From Cellvibrionaceae bacterium (lineage in GTDB: Bacteria > Pseudomonadota > Gammaproteobacteria > Pseudomonadales > Cellvibrionaceae): a DNA stretch of 64,000 nt. Position 1 is the first letter of the stretch. The number at the start of each line of letters is the position of its first letter. Shown here one piece after another: positions 18,375 to 28,351 of the stretch. The notes under the pieces are model-generated. The model was not told the origin of the DNA. It made no database searches and saw nothing but the letters and a program-made list of their open reading frames with translations. The position numbers and the translations under genes were made by a program. The DNA lies in the NCBI GenBank assembly GCA_028281575.1, contig JANQJP010000089.1, positions 36,737 through 100,736 of the forward strand. Direction: 5' to 3'.

Positions 18375-19709
18375 ATGCTAAAACACCTAAAAAAAATCTT
18401 TATTCACGATAGCGCAGCTCCCGCGCGTATTCCCGCTGAAGAGCACCGCATAGACAAGCGCAGGATAGCCAGCAACGCCATATCAATCATCAATGCGCTG
18501 CAAAGGGCTGGATGGGAAGCTTACCTGGTAGGCGGCAGTGTGCGCGACCTGCTTCTCGGTGGCTCGCCAAAAGATTTTGATATCGCTACGAACGCGACAC
18601 CGGAAGAGGTGCAAAAAGTTTTTCGTCGCGCCAAAATTATTGGCCGTCGGTTCAAAATTGTGCACGTGAGACTCGGGCGCGAAGTCTTTGAAGTAACAAC
18701 CTTTCGCGGGTCTCATACATCGGCGGAAGCACAGCATCGCGCCGTTCAAAGCGACAAAGGTATTTTACTGCGTGACAACGTTTATGGAGATCTGGAATCA
18801 GACGCCTATCGCCGGGACTTTACGATCAACGCACTATACTACGATCCGTCAAGCGAGCTTATTATCGACTACACCGGAGCCATCGATGATCTCAAGGCGC
18901 GGCGCTTGCGCATTATTGGTGATCCCGACGCGCGATACAAGGAAGATCCCGTACGCATGCTTCGAGCCATTCGTTTCCTGGCAAAACTCGCGCTCAAAAT
19001 AGAATCCGATACCGAAGCACCGATCCGGCAGCACTCAGAATATTTGCAGGAAATACCGCCCGCAAGACTGTTCGAAGAAGTGCTCAAACTCTTTTTGTCC
19101 GGAAGCGCGAGCGCCATTCTCGAGAAACTTCACGAGTATCACCTATTGGAACACCTATTTCCAGCTGCCGCACGAGCGTTTACCGAAGGTTCGGAATCAA
19201 GCCGCGCGCTACTACGCAACGCCGCGGTAAATACTGATAAGCGTATTCGCCAAAACAAGCGAGTCACCCCGGCGTTTATTTATGCGGCGATGCTCTGGCC
19301 CGCACTTCAGGGCGAGATGCGCAAACAAGGTGCGAACACCCGCAGCGGTGGACAAGAGCTTATGTTTCGCGCCTCAAATAGCGTCATTATTGAGCAACAG
19401 CAAAAAACAGCAATTCCCAAGCGCTTCCTTATCCCAATGCGGGAAATTTGGACCCTGCAACTGCGCCTTGAGCGGCGCGACCCCAAAAAAGCGTTTACGC
19501 TACTGGAGCACACCAAGTTTCGCGCAGCCTATGACTTTCTGCTCCTGCGTGAGCAATCCGGCGAGACTGAAACTAAAATGGGCGAATGGTGGACGCGATT
19601 TCAGTTCGCGGATAAAAGTGAACAACTGGCGATGCTAGATGAGATTAAAACCGCCCCCCAGCGCCGCCGCCGCCGCGGCCCAGCGAAACGCAACTCAAAT
19701 GCTCAATAG
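18375..19709 (+). CDS. pcnB: Poly(A) polymerase I
   Basis: 444 residues. The nucleotidyltransferase head is YLVGGSVRDLLLGGSPKDFD, with the two catalytic acids in DFD and RRFKIVHVRLGREVFEVTTF after it. RRDFTINALYYD and the RRLRIIGDPDARYKEDPVRM strand mark it as the class II polymerase family. The long basic C-terminal tail (RRRRRGPAKRN) is typical of poly(A) polymerase rather than CCA-adding enzyme. It adds 3' poly(A) tails that promote RNA decay, a possible link to turnover of the upstream small RNA. The stop overlaps folK by 11 nt. Confidence 0.95.
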   Translation: MLKHLKKIFIHDSAAPARIPAEEHRIDKRRIASNAISIINALQRAGWEAYLVGGSVRDLLLGGSPKDFDIATNATPEEVQKVFRRAKIIGRRFKIVHVRLGREVFEVTTFRGSHTSAEAQHRAVQSDKGILLRDNVYGDLESDAYRRDFTINALYYDPSSELIIDYTGAIDDLKARRLRIIGDPDARYKEDPVRMLRAIRFLAKLALKIESDTEAPIRQHSEYLQEIPPARLFEEVLKLFLSGSASAILEKLHEYHLLEHLFPAAARAFTEGSESSRALLRNAAVNTDKRIRQNKRVTPAFIYAAMLWPALQGEMRKQGANTRSGGQELMFRASNSVIIEQQQKTAIPKRFLIPMREIWTLQLRLERRDPKKAFTLLEHTKFRAAYDFLLLREQSGETETKMGEWWTRFQFADKSEQLAMLDEIKTAPQRRRRRGPAKRNSNAQ

Positions 19710-20184
19710 CGCAATAGCCTATGTGGGCCTTGGCAGTAACCTGGCGCAGCCAAAATCCCAGGTTCAAAGTGGGCTGCAAGCGCTGGCGGAGCATCCGCAG
19801 ATTCGACTGATCGCTGCATCCCACTGGTACCGCAGCACGGCTGTAGGCCCAGGCTCACAGCCCGAATATGTCAATGGCGCGGCAAAGCTAAGCACTCAGC
19901 TAAAGGCTGACACTCTACTGAACGTGCTCCACGCAGTAGAACATACACATGGTAGAGCCCGCGAACAGCACTGGGCTCCCAGGACCCTGGACCTCGATCT
20001 CCTTTGGTACGATGGCCAAACTGTATCGACATCAAGTCTGACACTGCCTCACCCAAGAATATCCGAAAGGAATTTTGTATTATTTCCCCTGAATGATATT
20101 GCGCCAGAGCTGGCGCTCGCTGACGGACGCAGTGTAAAAGAGGCGGCAAGCACGATCGATGACACAGGAATATGGCGGCTCTGA
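19699..20184 (+). CDS. folK: 6-hydroxymethyl-7,8-dihydropterin pyrophosphokinase
   Basis: 161 residues from ATG 19699. The frame is open 20 codons further up, but homologues start right before AYVGLGSNLAQP, and this ATG overlaps the pcnB stop by 11 nt. The HPPK signature APRTLDLDLLWYD (Mg ligands DLD), the pterin loop and LPHPRISERNFVLFPL are all present. It moves pyrophosphate from ATP to the pterin in folate synthesis. Confidence 0.96.
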   Translation: MLNSAIAYVGLGSNLAQPKSQVQSGLQALAEHPQIRLIAASHWYRSTAVGPGSQPEYVNGAAKLSTQLKADTLLNVLHAVEHTHGRAREQHWAPRTLDLDLLWYDGQTVSTSSLTLPHPRISERNFVLFPLNDIAPELALADGRSVKEAASTIDDTGIWRL

Positions 20185-20215
20185 GTCAATTATCGCGTCC
20201 CTACTGGAGTAAACC

Positions 20216-20899
20216 TTGAACGAAAGCAATCCTCGAAAAATTGACTTAAGCGGAAGAAAAATCCCCAGTTATATCGCGGTTGAAGGCCCAATTGGCGTCG
20301 GTAAAACAACACTGACAAAATATCTGGCCGAAACATTCAATTACGACACCCTCCTCGAGCGTGCCGAAGATAACCCTTTTCTAGAGCGCTTTTATACCAA
20401 AGAACAAAATTCAGCATTGCCGACACAATTGTTCTTTCTGTTTCAACGGGTACAACAACTAAATGAGCTGCGCCAAGCAGACTTGTTTCAACCTGTGCGC
20501 GTCGCTGACTTTTTGATCGAAAAAGACCAGCTTTTCGCCCAAGTAATACTCGATGACGAAGAGCTAAAACTCTATCAGCAGGTGTACGACCACTTGACGA
20601 TAGACGCTCCCATCCCAGACCTGGTGGTTTATCTTCAGGCGCCCACCGATACGCTGTTAGAGCGAATTGATAAACGCGGTATTCCAATAGAAAAAAAAAT
20701 CGACGCGGCATATTTGTCCCAACTCAACGACGCTTACACCCGGTTTTTTCATTTTTACGATAAGTCGCCGTTGCTCATAGTCAATACGACTGAAATCGAC
20801 TGGGTTGATAATTCAGATGATTATCGCAACCTCGTCGATTACATGCTCGGCATCACCCGCGGCCGGCACTACTACAACCCCAAGCCGTCAATCATCTAA
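20216..20899 (+). CDS. Deoxynucleoside kinase
   Basis: 227 residues from TTG 20216 with CTGGAG upstream. P-loop VEGPIGVGKTTLTKYLAE, ERAEDNPFLERFY, and the lid RIDKRGIPIEKKI mark the dNK/dGK-dCK family of deoxynucleoside salvage kinases; the base preference cannot be read. It sits between folK and panB, 31 nt and 12 nt from them, so probably one operon. Confidence 0.9.
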   Translation: MNESNPRKIDLSGRKIPSYIAVEGPIGVGKTTLTKYLAETFNYDTLLERAEDNPFLERFYTKEQNSALPTQLFFLFQRVQQLNELRQADLFQPVRVADFLIEKDQLFAQVILDDEELKLYQQVYDHLTIDAPIPDLVVYLQAPTDTLLERIDKRGIPIEKKIDAAYLSQLNDAYTRFFHFYDKSPLLIVNTTEIDWVDNSDDYRNLVDYMLGITRGRHYYNPKPSII

Positions 20900-20911
20900 A
20901 GGCGAGCAACT

Positions 20912-21748
20912 ATGGCATATATCGGCGAACCTGCAACGGACGACAACATCGGCCTGAACAAAAAGGTCAGCATACTTACACTGCGCAAACTCAAAGAAGA
21001 AAACGAGAAGTTTGTTACCGTTGCGCTTTACGATGCACCTATGGCGGCGATGGCGAAACGCAGCGGCATAGAAGTTGTTCTGGTCGGCGACAGCCTCGGC
21101 ATGACGGTACTTGGTTTCGACAGCACAATCCCAGTGACCATGGAGCACATGATCTATCACGTGGAAGCCGTCAGCCGCGGCAACGATAAATCACTGATAA
21201 TGGGCGACCTGCCCTTTATGAGCTATGCAACTCCCGAGCTCGCAATACAAAATGCTACGCGAATCATGCAGGCCGGCGCGCACGTGATAAAACTCGAAGG
21301 TGGCGAGTGGCTGTGCGACACAATAAGTCGCCTGGTAGACAGGGGTATCCCCGTGTGCGCACACATCGGCCTCACCCCCCAATCGGTGAATAAATTTGGC
21401 GGATTTCGCGTACAAGGCAGAGACGAAAAATCGGCACGCAAATTGATTCACGATGCCAAGCTACTGGAGCGCGCCGGTGCCGATTTACTGTTGCTCGAGT
21501 GTGTTCCCGCGTCGCTGGCAAAAACCATAACAGAGGAAATACAGATTCCGACCATCGGTATTGGTGCAGGTACAGACACCGACGCCCAGGTATTGGTTAT
21601 CAACGATATTCTGGGTTTAACGCCAAAACCTCCGAAGTTTTCAAAAAACTTCCTGGTTGAAACACAAGACATTCCGGCGGCACTCGCTAAATATGTGCAG
21701 GACGTAAAGCACGGAGAATTTCCCGCGAAAGAGCACATTTTTGATTAG
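20912..21748 (+). CDS. panB: 3-methyl-2-oxobutanoate hydroxymethyltransferase
   Basis: 278 residues, slightly longer than E. coli PanB because of an N-terminal extension. LVGDSLGMTVLGFDSTIPVT, LPFMSYATPE, IKLEGGEW, HIGLTPQSVNKFGGF and PTIGIGAGTDTDAQVLVI are all family signatures, including Mg ligands and the catalytic Glu region. First step of pantothenate synthesis (ketopantoate from ketoisovalerate and methylene-THF). panC, which normally follows, is not in this window. Confidence 0.97.
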   Translation: MAYIGEPATDDNIGLNKKVSILTLRKLKEENEKFVTVALYDAPMAAMAKRSGIEVVLVGDSLGMTVLGFDSTIPVTMEHMIYHVEAVSRGNDKSLIMGDLPFMSYATPELAIQNATRIMQAGAHVIKLEGGEWLCDTISRLVDRGIPVCAHIGLTPQSVNKFGGFRVQGRDEKSARKLIHDAKLLERAGADLLLLECVPASLAKTITEEIQIPTIGIGAGTDTDAQVLVINDILGLTPKPPKFSKNFLVETQDIPAALAKYVQDVKHGEFPAKEHIFD

Positions 21749-22001
21749 GGTTTGTTGACACCAACATAAATTTTCAGACAACTTACGTACGCGTAGAAAG
21801 CTGCAACGCACCTAATTGGAGCACGTATGTATTAATGGCGAGATTGCCGATGGCAACCAGATTTTTTTTGAGCGCCACTTTAATTAAGGTGGATTGCACA
21901 GACACAATTGCGATACGCTAAAAAAATAGTTGAAGTTGCCGACTTACATCAGCCCTTCACTTTACTTAAGACTTACGCAAACACATCAAAGCGGTAAAAA
22001 C

Positions 22002-24623
22002 ATGCAACAACTTCCTGAAATATTGCGCGACAACGTGCGCTTACTCGGCGAACTGCTGGGCCAAATTTTTCGCGCCCACCAAGGCGAAGACTTTTTTGCC
22101 AAAGTAGAAGATATTAGGGGTATTTCCAAGGCGCTCGCCAAGGCAAATGAAGCGGACTACCAACCCCTTATTGATTCACTCGCAGCACTGGAGGACAAGG
22201 AAATTTTGCCGCTCGCCCGCGCATTTAATCAATTCTTAAACCTCGCCAATATTGCCGACCAACAATACTATTCAAGCACCACCGAAGAACATGAAGACGG
22301 ATTAAAAAACCTGGTAAGCTCGCTCGAGCAGCAAATTGATAACGACGCTTTAAAAGCGACCATCGATAATTTACATATTAATCTTGTTCTCACCGCTCAC
22401 CCTACCGAAGTGAGCAGGCGCACACTTATCCATAAATACACACAAATTATCAAAACGCTTAACCACATATCGCGTGCTGATTTGCTCGAATATAAACGCG
22501 ATAAATTGCGTGGACGCTTATATCGTTTGGCTGAAGAAATTTGGACCACCGACGAGATTCGCGCTAAACGCCCAACGGCCGTTGACGAGGCAAACTGGGG
22601 CTTTGCAGTGATTGAAGACAGCTTGTGGCAGGCCGTCCCTGACTTTGTCCGCCACCTGGACCGCATCGCCCGCAATAACCTGGGCTCGGGTTTGGCATTA
22701 CACGCGCGACCGTTTGCGTTTAGCTCGTGGATGGGCGGCGACCGCGATGGCAACCCCAACGTAACTCACGATGTCACCACCCGAGTGATTGCCGGAGGCC
22801 GGTCTCGCGCAGCAAGGCTCTATTGGGAAGACGTACAAAACCTGATTACAGAATTGAGCATGCACGAGGCGAGCGATGAACTGCGCCAACAGCTCGCAAA
22901 CCCCGAGTCAAAATCCCCCTACCGCGACCTGTTGTCTGTGTTGTTAAAGCGCCTTGCCAATACCCGGCGCTACTTCCAGGCGCAAATTGAAGGACAGGCG
23001 TTGGCGGAGCCAGACGGTATCATAAATAAACGTGCAGACATCCTCGGCCCACTAGAGCTGGTGCATAAATCATTGGTTGCCACCGGCTGTGATCATATCG
23101 CCAACGGCCCGCTTATCGACATGATCCGACGTGTTAACGCCTTTGGTATCAATTTAAGTCCAGTGGATGTGCGCCAGGACGGTGACCGCCATGTAAGCGC
23201 CCTTGATGAGCTGACACGCTATCTAGAGCTTGGCAGCTATCGCGAATGGCCCGAAGAACAGCGCACCGCTTTTTTGCTCGAACAACTGCAGAGCAAACGA
23301 CCGCTTATTCCGCAACAATGGCCTGTATCGGCAGAGACTAAAGAAGTTCTCGATACCTGTAGCGTCATCGCGTCGCAACCGCGTGAAACCTTGTCTCACT
23401 ACGTTATTTCAATGGCGGAGCAGGCATCAGATGTGCTCGCTGTGGCGTTGCTGCTGAAAGAAGCCGGTATGACCTGGTCCATGCCCATCGTCCCACTATT
23501 CGAAACACTCGATGACCTTAATCGCTCCGCATCGGTGATGAACCAATTGTGGCAGATGCATTGGTACCAGGAATATTGTGGCGGCGAGCAAACCGTCATG
23601 ATCGGCTATTCCGACTCTGCCAAAGACGCGGGCAAACTGGCAGCTACCTGGGCCCAGTATCAGTCGCAAGAGAAACTGGTCAGTCTCGCCGAACAATATG
23701 AAATCAAACTGACCCTCTTCCACGGTCGTGGTGGCACTGTAGGCCGCGGTGGCGGCCCGGTTGAAAAAGCGATGGCATCGCAGCCACCGGGCTCAGTCAA
23801 AGGGAAAATTCGTGTAACCGAACAGGGCGAAATGATCCGCTACAAATTTGGTGTGCCCGCCGTCGCGTTTAACAGTTTACGCATCTACGTGATCGCAACA
23901 CTTAAAGCGACACTCACACCGAGCCCAGCGCCCAAACAAGCATGGCGTGACTTTATCCAGGATATGTCCGAGCAGAGCTTAAACGCCTATCGCGGCGTGG
24001 TTAGGGAACACCCCGATTTCGTCCCCTATTTCCGTAGCCTTACACCCGAACAGGAGCTGAGCAAGCTGGCCATTGGCTCGCGCCCGGCCAAGCGCAAAAC
24101 CGGCGGCGGTGTTGAGAGCCTGCGCGCTATCCCGTGGGTATTTGCGTGGATGCAGGTTAGGCTTAATCTCCCGAGCTGGCTCGGCGTCTTACAAGCCCTG
24201 GAATACGCAGAACAAAGTAATGCTGAACTATTGAAAGACATGAGCGAAAACTGGCCGTTTTTTGCGAGCTTTATCGACCTGCTGGAAATGGTCGTCGGTA
24301 AAGCAGACGTCACCGTATGCGAGCATTACGAGCAACAACTGGTAAAACCAGAGCTACACAGCCTCGGCCAGCAACTGCGCGAAGATCTGCGCAAGCTCGA
24401 AAAACAGCTTAACAAAATGAAGGCGCAGGAAAACGTGCTCGATAGCGATCCACGCCTGCAACTATCGATAAATGTGCGCAAGCCCTATGTCGACCCGCTC
24501 AATTATTTACAGGCTGAACTCCTCAAGCGCGAGCGCCTCGCCGGCGAAATGTCGCCCGAATTGGAGCGAGCGTTAAAGGTGACAATGGCGGGAATATCGG
24601 CAGGTATGCGCAATACCGGTTAG
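22002..24623 (+). CDS. ppc: Phosphoenolpyruvate carboxylase
   Basis: 873 residues from ATG 22002, close to the 883 of E. coli; an upstream TTG at 21930 would add 24 unlikely residues. The catalytic His lies in VLTAHPTEVSRRT. The glycine-rich loop is FHGRGGTVGRGGGPVEKAM, SWMGGDRDGNPNVT is the other PEP-site signature, and the protein ends in the invariant MRNTG. It makes oxaloacetate from PEP and bicarbonate to refill the TCA cycle. The 180-bp gap before it shows no other gene. Confidence 0.97.
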   Translation: MQQLPEILRDNVRLLGELLGQIFRAHQGEDFFAKVEDIRGISKALAKANEADYQPLIDSLAALEDKEILPLARAFNQFLNLANIADQQYYSSTTEEHEDGLKNLVSSLEQQIDNDALKATIDNLHINLVLTAHPTEVSRRTLIHKYTQIIKTLNHISRADLLEYKRDKLRGRLYRLAEEIWTTDEIRAKRPTAVDEANWGFAVIEDSLWQAVPDFVRHLDRIARNNLGSGLALHARPFAFSSWMGGDRDGNPNVTHDVTTRVIAGGRSRAARLYWEDVQNLITELSMHEASDELRQQLANPESKSPYRDLLSVLLKRLANTRRYFQAQIEGQALAEPDGIINKRADILGPLELVHKSLVATGCDHIANGPLIDMIRRVNAFGINLSPVDVRQDGDRHVSALDELTRYLELGSYREWPEEQRTAFLLEQLQSKRPLIPQQWPVSAETKEVLDTCSVIASQPRETLSHYVISMAEQASDVLAVALLLKEAGMTWSMPIVPLFETLDDLNRSASVMNQLWQMHWYQEYCGGEQTVMIGYSDSAKDAGKLAATWAQYQSQEKLVSLAEQYEIKLTLFHGRGGTVGRGGGPVEKAMASQPPGSVKGKIRVTEQGEMIRYKFGVPAVAFNSLRIYVIATLKATLTPSPAPKQAWRDFIQDMSEQSLNAYRGVVREHPDFVPYFRSLTPEQELSKLAIGSRPAKRKTGGGVESLRAIPWVFAWMQVRLNLPSWLGVLQALEYAEQSNAELLKDMSENWPFFASFIDLLEMVVGKADVTVCEHYEQQLVKPELHSLGQQLREDLRKLEKQLNKMKAQENVLDSDPRLQLSINVRKPYVDPLNYLQAELLKRERLAGEMSPELERALKVTMAGISAGMRNTG

Positions 24624-24721
24624 CAGTTGTGGGATTAGGCCTGCAACGCGGGCCTGTCAATAACGTGGATGTCCCGATTAGTTTTCGGTGATCCATTGTG
24701 AATAATCCTTTTATTCAAAGC

Positions 24722-25009
24722 TTACAGCTTATCACTAGCGTCTTGCTGCCCTAGAACTCTCATTATTTCGACCGATTCTCCTCCTATGCGATAATAGATA
24801 CCGTCTACACCACAGACGCTACGCCGATAACCTTCTCGAATATGATCCACGGCTTGATATTGGGCTGGAGATTCTGCGATTTCATCAAATCTTAAAAGAA
24901 ATGCCTGAAGATAGCGTTCAGCTTGGGCCTCGCCAAACTCTTCCACTCCTCGCCAATAGATTCTAGCCAAATCCATTTTAGCGTCGTTACTTAACTTATA
25001 ACCCGGCAT
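24722..25009 (-). CDS. parE: ParE/RelE-type toxin
   Basis: 95 residues. KLSNDAKMDLARIYWRGVEEFGEAQAERYL followed by RSVCGVDGIYYRI and EIMRVLGQQDA is the ParE fold (two helices, then a beta sheet). Toxins of this family poison gyrase or cleave mRNA; ParE-type similarity suggests gyrase. It overlaps its antitoxin gene by 14 nt downstream of it. Confidence 0.9.
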   Translation of the reverse strand: MPGYKLSNDAKMDLARIYWRGVEEFGEAQAERYLQAFLLRFDEIAESPAQYQAVDHIREGYRRSVCGVDGIYYRIGGESVEIMRVLGQQDASDKL

Positions 25010-25265
25010 TTCGCCCTAATCCGTTTTTAATTTCTTCCAAAATTTCTTCTGGACTTTGCTCTGTAAACCCGCTTTTTTCGGCGGAGATTAACTTTGCTCG
25101 AATAGCCTCTATTTCGGCGCTAGATTCGGCCTCACGTAACTGACGCTCCCTGATCAGCTCACGCACCACTTCGCTTTCATTACCATAGTGCCCAGTTTTG
25201 ATCTGCGCTTTGATCCAACTATCCTGCTGGTCAGTAACCGTAATACTCTTCTTTACCATTGCCAT
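24996..25265 (-). CDS. parD: ParD-type antitoxin
   Basis: 89 residues from ATG 25265 (GAGG about 8 nt upstream; frame open further). KKSITVTDQQDSWIKAQI then GHYGNESEVVRELIRERQ is the ribbon-helix-helix of ParD. The acidic C-terminal tail (QSPEEILEEIKNGLG) would wrap the toxin. The promoter region contains a palindromic operator, consistent with autorepression. Confidence 0.9.
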   Translation of the reverse strand: MAMVKKSITVTDQQDSWIKAQIKTGHYGNESEVVRELIRERQLREAESSAEIEAIRAKLISAEKSGFTEQSPEEILEEIKNGLGRNAGL

Positions 25266-25285
25266 AAAAAGCACCTCAAATTCAG

Positions 25286-25314
25286 GATAATATACTACCT
25301 TGTAGCATATTATC
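25286..25314 (-). promoter_or_regulatory. Palindromic operator of parDE
   Basis: GATAATATACTAC, 3 nt, GTAGCATATTATC: 13-bp arms with one mismatch, 20 bp before the antitoxin start. It probably overlaps the promoter. Confidence 0.65.
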
Positions 25315-25534
25315 ATCCATTCCGAACTCCAGAAAGTGTAGCGGCCTAACTAAGCGCTTATAACCAGAATTTCCATGTAGGGTGTTTAAGAAAGGAAAAT
25401 TTAATGACGAGACTAGCCGTTGGATTGCCTCTCAAAAAAACCAAGACTCGAAACTGAATCTTCCGACGAATATGAATCGTCCCCGGCGGAAGGAGCAATC
25501 CACTATCACACTTTTAAATCTACGCACCCAAAGC

Positions 25535-25557
25535 ACCACCTTCACAAAGAAGGTGGT
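25535..25557 (-). terminator. Hairpin downstream of glyA
   Basis: ACCACCTTC, 5-nt loop, GAAGGTGGT, about 20 bp past the glyA stop. No long T run on either strand, so termination is uncertain. The rest of 25317-25577 shows no gene. Confidence 0.45.
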
Positions 25558-25577
25558 TTCGGCATACAGCAAGACAA

Positions 25578-26843
25578 TCAATTTGTGTAAACAGGAAATT
25601 GCTTACACAGATCCAGGACTTTTACTTTTGTCTCTGCAATCACCGCTTCCGAACCCCCGTTCTCCAAACTGTCGAGCACATCGCACATCCAATGGGTGAG
25701 TTGCACGGACTCAGCTTCTTTAAAACCTCGTGTGGTGATTGCAGGAGTACCCACACGCAAACCACTTGTTACAAACGGCGATCGCGGATCATTGGGCACT
25801 GAGTTTTTATTCACGGTAATGTTCGCTTCGCCAAGTGCCGCATCGGCGTCTTTGCCGGTGTATTCTTTGCCGATAAGATCGACCAACATCAAATGGTTCT
25901 CAGTGCCGCCGGAAACAACCTTGATACCGCGCTCAATAAAAGTAGCAGCCATGGCCTTTGCATTTACCACCACTTGTTTTTGATAGGCTTTAAACTCATC
26001 GCTCATCGCTTCTTTGAAACTAATCGCCTTCGCGGCAATCACATGCATCAGCGGTCCGCCCTGGCCGCCGGGAAATACTGCCGAGTTCAGTTTCTTTTCA
26101 ATTTCTTCATTTGCTTTGGCGAGAATAATACCGCCGCGAGGACCGCGCAGTGTTTTATGTGTGGTAGACGTCGTGACATCTGCGATGTGCACTGGCGAGG
26201 GATATTCACCCGCAGCAATCAAGCCCGCAACGTGGGCCATGTCGACAAGAAAATACGCACCGACCTCATCGGCAATATCACGAAATTTCTGCCAGTCCAA
26301 AACCTGGCTATAAGCAGAAAAACCCGCGACGATCATTTTCGGTGTGTGTTCACGCGCTAATCCGGCAATCTCGTCGTAATCGACTTCCCCGGTCGCAGGA
26401 TTCAAGCCATATTGCACAGCGTTATACATCTTGCCGGAAAAATTGACCTTGGCGCCATGCGTCAAATGACCGCCATGGGCGAGACTCATTCCCAACACCG
26501 TGTCGCCCGGTGAACATAGTGCAGCGTAGACAGCGCTGTTTGCCTGCGAGCCAGAGTGAGGTTGGACGTTAGCGTAGTGAGCACCAAAGAGTTGCTTTGC
26601 ACGGTCTATCGCCAGTTGCTCCGCCGTATCGACATATTCGCAACCACCATAATAGCGCTTGCTCGGATAACCTTCTGCGTATTTGTTTGTCAGCTTCGTG
26701 CCCTGCGCCGCCATAACCAGCGGGCTGGTGTAGTTTTCAGAGGCGATTAATTCGATGTGCTCTTCCTGGCGGATATTTTCGTTTTGAATGGCTTCCCAAA
26801 TATCCGGGTCAAATGATTGCAGACTTAAATCAGGGTCAAACAT
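25578..26843 (-). CDS. glyA: Serine hydroxymethyltransferase
   Basis: 421 residues from ATG 26843 (GAGG 6 nt before it). Signatures: [11 protein letters not shown] near the N terminus, [37 protein letters not shown], and the PLP lysine in [15 protein letters not shown]. Interconverts serine and glycine while loading one-carbon units on THF, feeding folate and pantothenate routes encoded upstream. It stands alone on the minus strand. Confidence 0.98.
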   Translation of the reverse strand: MFDPDLSLQSFDPDIWEAIQNENIRQEEHIELIASENYTSPLVMAAQGTKLTNKYAEGYPSKRYYGGCEYVDTAEQLAIDRAKQLFGAHYANVQPHSGSQANSAVYAALCSPGDTVLGMSLAHGGHLTHGAKVNFSGKMYNAVQYGLNPATGEVDYDEIAGLAREHTPKMIVAGFSAYSQVLDWQKFRDIADEVGAYFLVDMAHVAGLIAAGEYPSPVHIADVTTSTTHKTLRGPRGGIILAKANEEIEKKLNSAVFPGGQGGPLMHVIAAKAISFKEAMSDEFKAYQKQVVVNAKAMAATFIERGIKVVSGGTENHLMLVDLIGKEYTGKDADAALGEANITVNKNSVPNDPRSPFVTSGLRVGTPAITTRGFKEAESVQLTHWMCDVLDSLENGGSEAVIAETKVKVLDLCKQFPVYTN

Positions 26844-27019
26844 TGGCATCCTCAAGTAGGCTTAGATAGCTCGATCTCGAGCAAAAGGAAAGCGGCGCAT
26901 TGTACACCAAACGTGCTTGCGGCACAGCTGAAACGCTTGTAGACCGCGGACACAATGCCCGCCGATATCGCTGCTTCGATTTATGCCGCAGCGATGCGAC
27001 AACTCGCCCTGATAAAGCA

Positions 27020-28204
27020 TTAGCTGTTCTCTGCGGTCTCCTCCTTAGACAGAGCCGCCTGCAAAACGAAGTAGCCTAATAAACCAGAAATCAATGAGCC
27101 GATAAGAATACCCAAGCGCTCATCGAACACTAAGTTAGCGCCGGTTTCTTCAAACGCGAGCGAACCGATAAATAAACTCATTGTAAAGCCGATACCACAA
27201 AGCGCCGATACACCGTAAAGGCTTTTAAAATTCATGCCCTGCGGCAATCTAGCCAGGCCCATAACAACAGCCAGGTAACAAAAACCAAATACACCTATCT
27301 GCTTACCAACAAATAAACCTGCGGCAATACCCAATGATATCGGGTGTAAAAGTTCTTCTTTACCGATTCCGGCGAACGCAATACCAGCGTTGCAAAAAGC
27401 AAAAATCGGCAGCGCACAGAAAGTGACGATGGAATGCAAATCGTGTTCGAGACTTTTTAATGGCGAGACACCGGGATTTTTTTCATCGCGTATTGGGATA
27501 AACATCGCCAGTATCACACCGGTGAGTGTCGCGTGCACACCCGACTTTAATAACGCTACCCACATGATAAGCCCGACAAATAGATAGGGGCCTTTTTCGC
27601 GCAGGCCCAAGCGGTGCATAATAAATAAACAGCAAATACATACAGAGGCAACAATCAACGCCGCTGCAGAAATTTTGCTGGTGTAAAAAATAGCAATAAT
27701 AATAATTGCACCGACATCATCGAATATCGCTAACGACGTTAAAAACACTTTTATGCTTGTCGGCACACGCGAACCGAGTAAAACCAAAACGCCCAGCGCA
27801 AAAGCGATATCGGTTGCCGCTGGAATTGCCCAACCCTGCATCGCAGTAGGGTCGTTAAAATTAAATGCGGTATATACAGCAGCCGGCGCGGCCATACCGC
27901 CGAGTGCACCCAGGCCAGGCAGCACAATGTTGCGCTTGTCCGAGAGTTCGCCTTCCATAAATTCACGCTTGAGTTCCAGGCCAACAAGCAGGAAGAAAAA
28001 GGCCATTAAACCATCGTTGACCCACAGCAATAAGGGCTTGGCAATCACCAGCGCGCCAACCTGTACCGATACCGGCGTATCAATCAATAAATCGTAATAG
28101 TGCGATAAACCGGTATTCGCAAACACAAGCGCCAAGAGCGCAGATACAAAGAGCAACACCCCACCCGCTGATTCATGTGCAAAAAAAGATCTTATAAATT
28201 GCAT
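27020..28204 (-). CDS. nhaA: Na+/H+ antiporter NhaA
   Basis: 394 residues with 12 membrane helices. Conserved pieces are SAGGVLLFVSALLALVFAN, the pore pair of aspartates in LAIFDDVGAIIIIA, LLVGLELKREFMEGELS, and CGIGFTMSLFIGSLAFEE. It exports Na+ in exchange for protons, as expected in a marine organism. Divergent from ettA. Confidence 0.97.
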   Translation of the reverse strand: MQFIRSFFAHESAGGVLLFVSALLALVFANTGLSHYYDLLIDTPVSVQVGALVIAKPLLLWVNDGLMAFFFLLVGLELKREFMEGELSDKRNIVLPGLGALGGMAAPAAVYTAFNFNDPTAMQGWAIPAATDIAFALGVLVLLGSRVPTSIKVFLTSLAIFDDVGAIIIIAIFYTSKISAAALIVASVCICCLFIMHRLGLREKGPYLFVGLIMWVALLKSGVHATLTGVILAMFIPIRDEKNPGVSPLKSLEHDLHSIVTFCALPIFAFCNAGIAFAGIGKEELLHPISLGIAAGLFVGKQIGVFGFCYLAVVMGLARLPQGMNFKSLYGVSALCGIGFTMSLFIGSLAFEETGANLVFDERLGILIGSLISGLLGYFVLQAALSKEETAENS

Positions 28205-28351
28205 TTTTTCTTCCCAAAAGCCAGAAAATCCAAAGTTGATTACAAGTCGATCAACAAATCACTTGCACGGCGATATTAAGCACGACCGTTTGAAATACAC
28301 TTGGCCTTAATGTACCTTTCCGCGCTACCACATCATTCCAGGAGTATAGCC

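Noticed and set aside
24624..24700. GC-rich inverted AGGCC...GGCCT after ppc as terminator
   Set aside because: Short stem with no T run on the plus strand; not supported enough to list.
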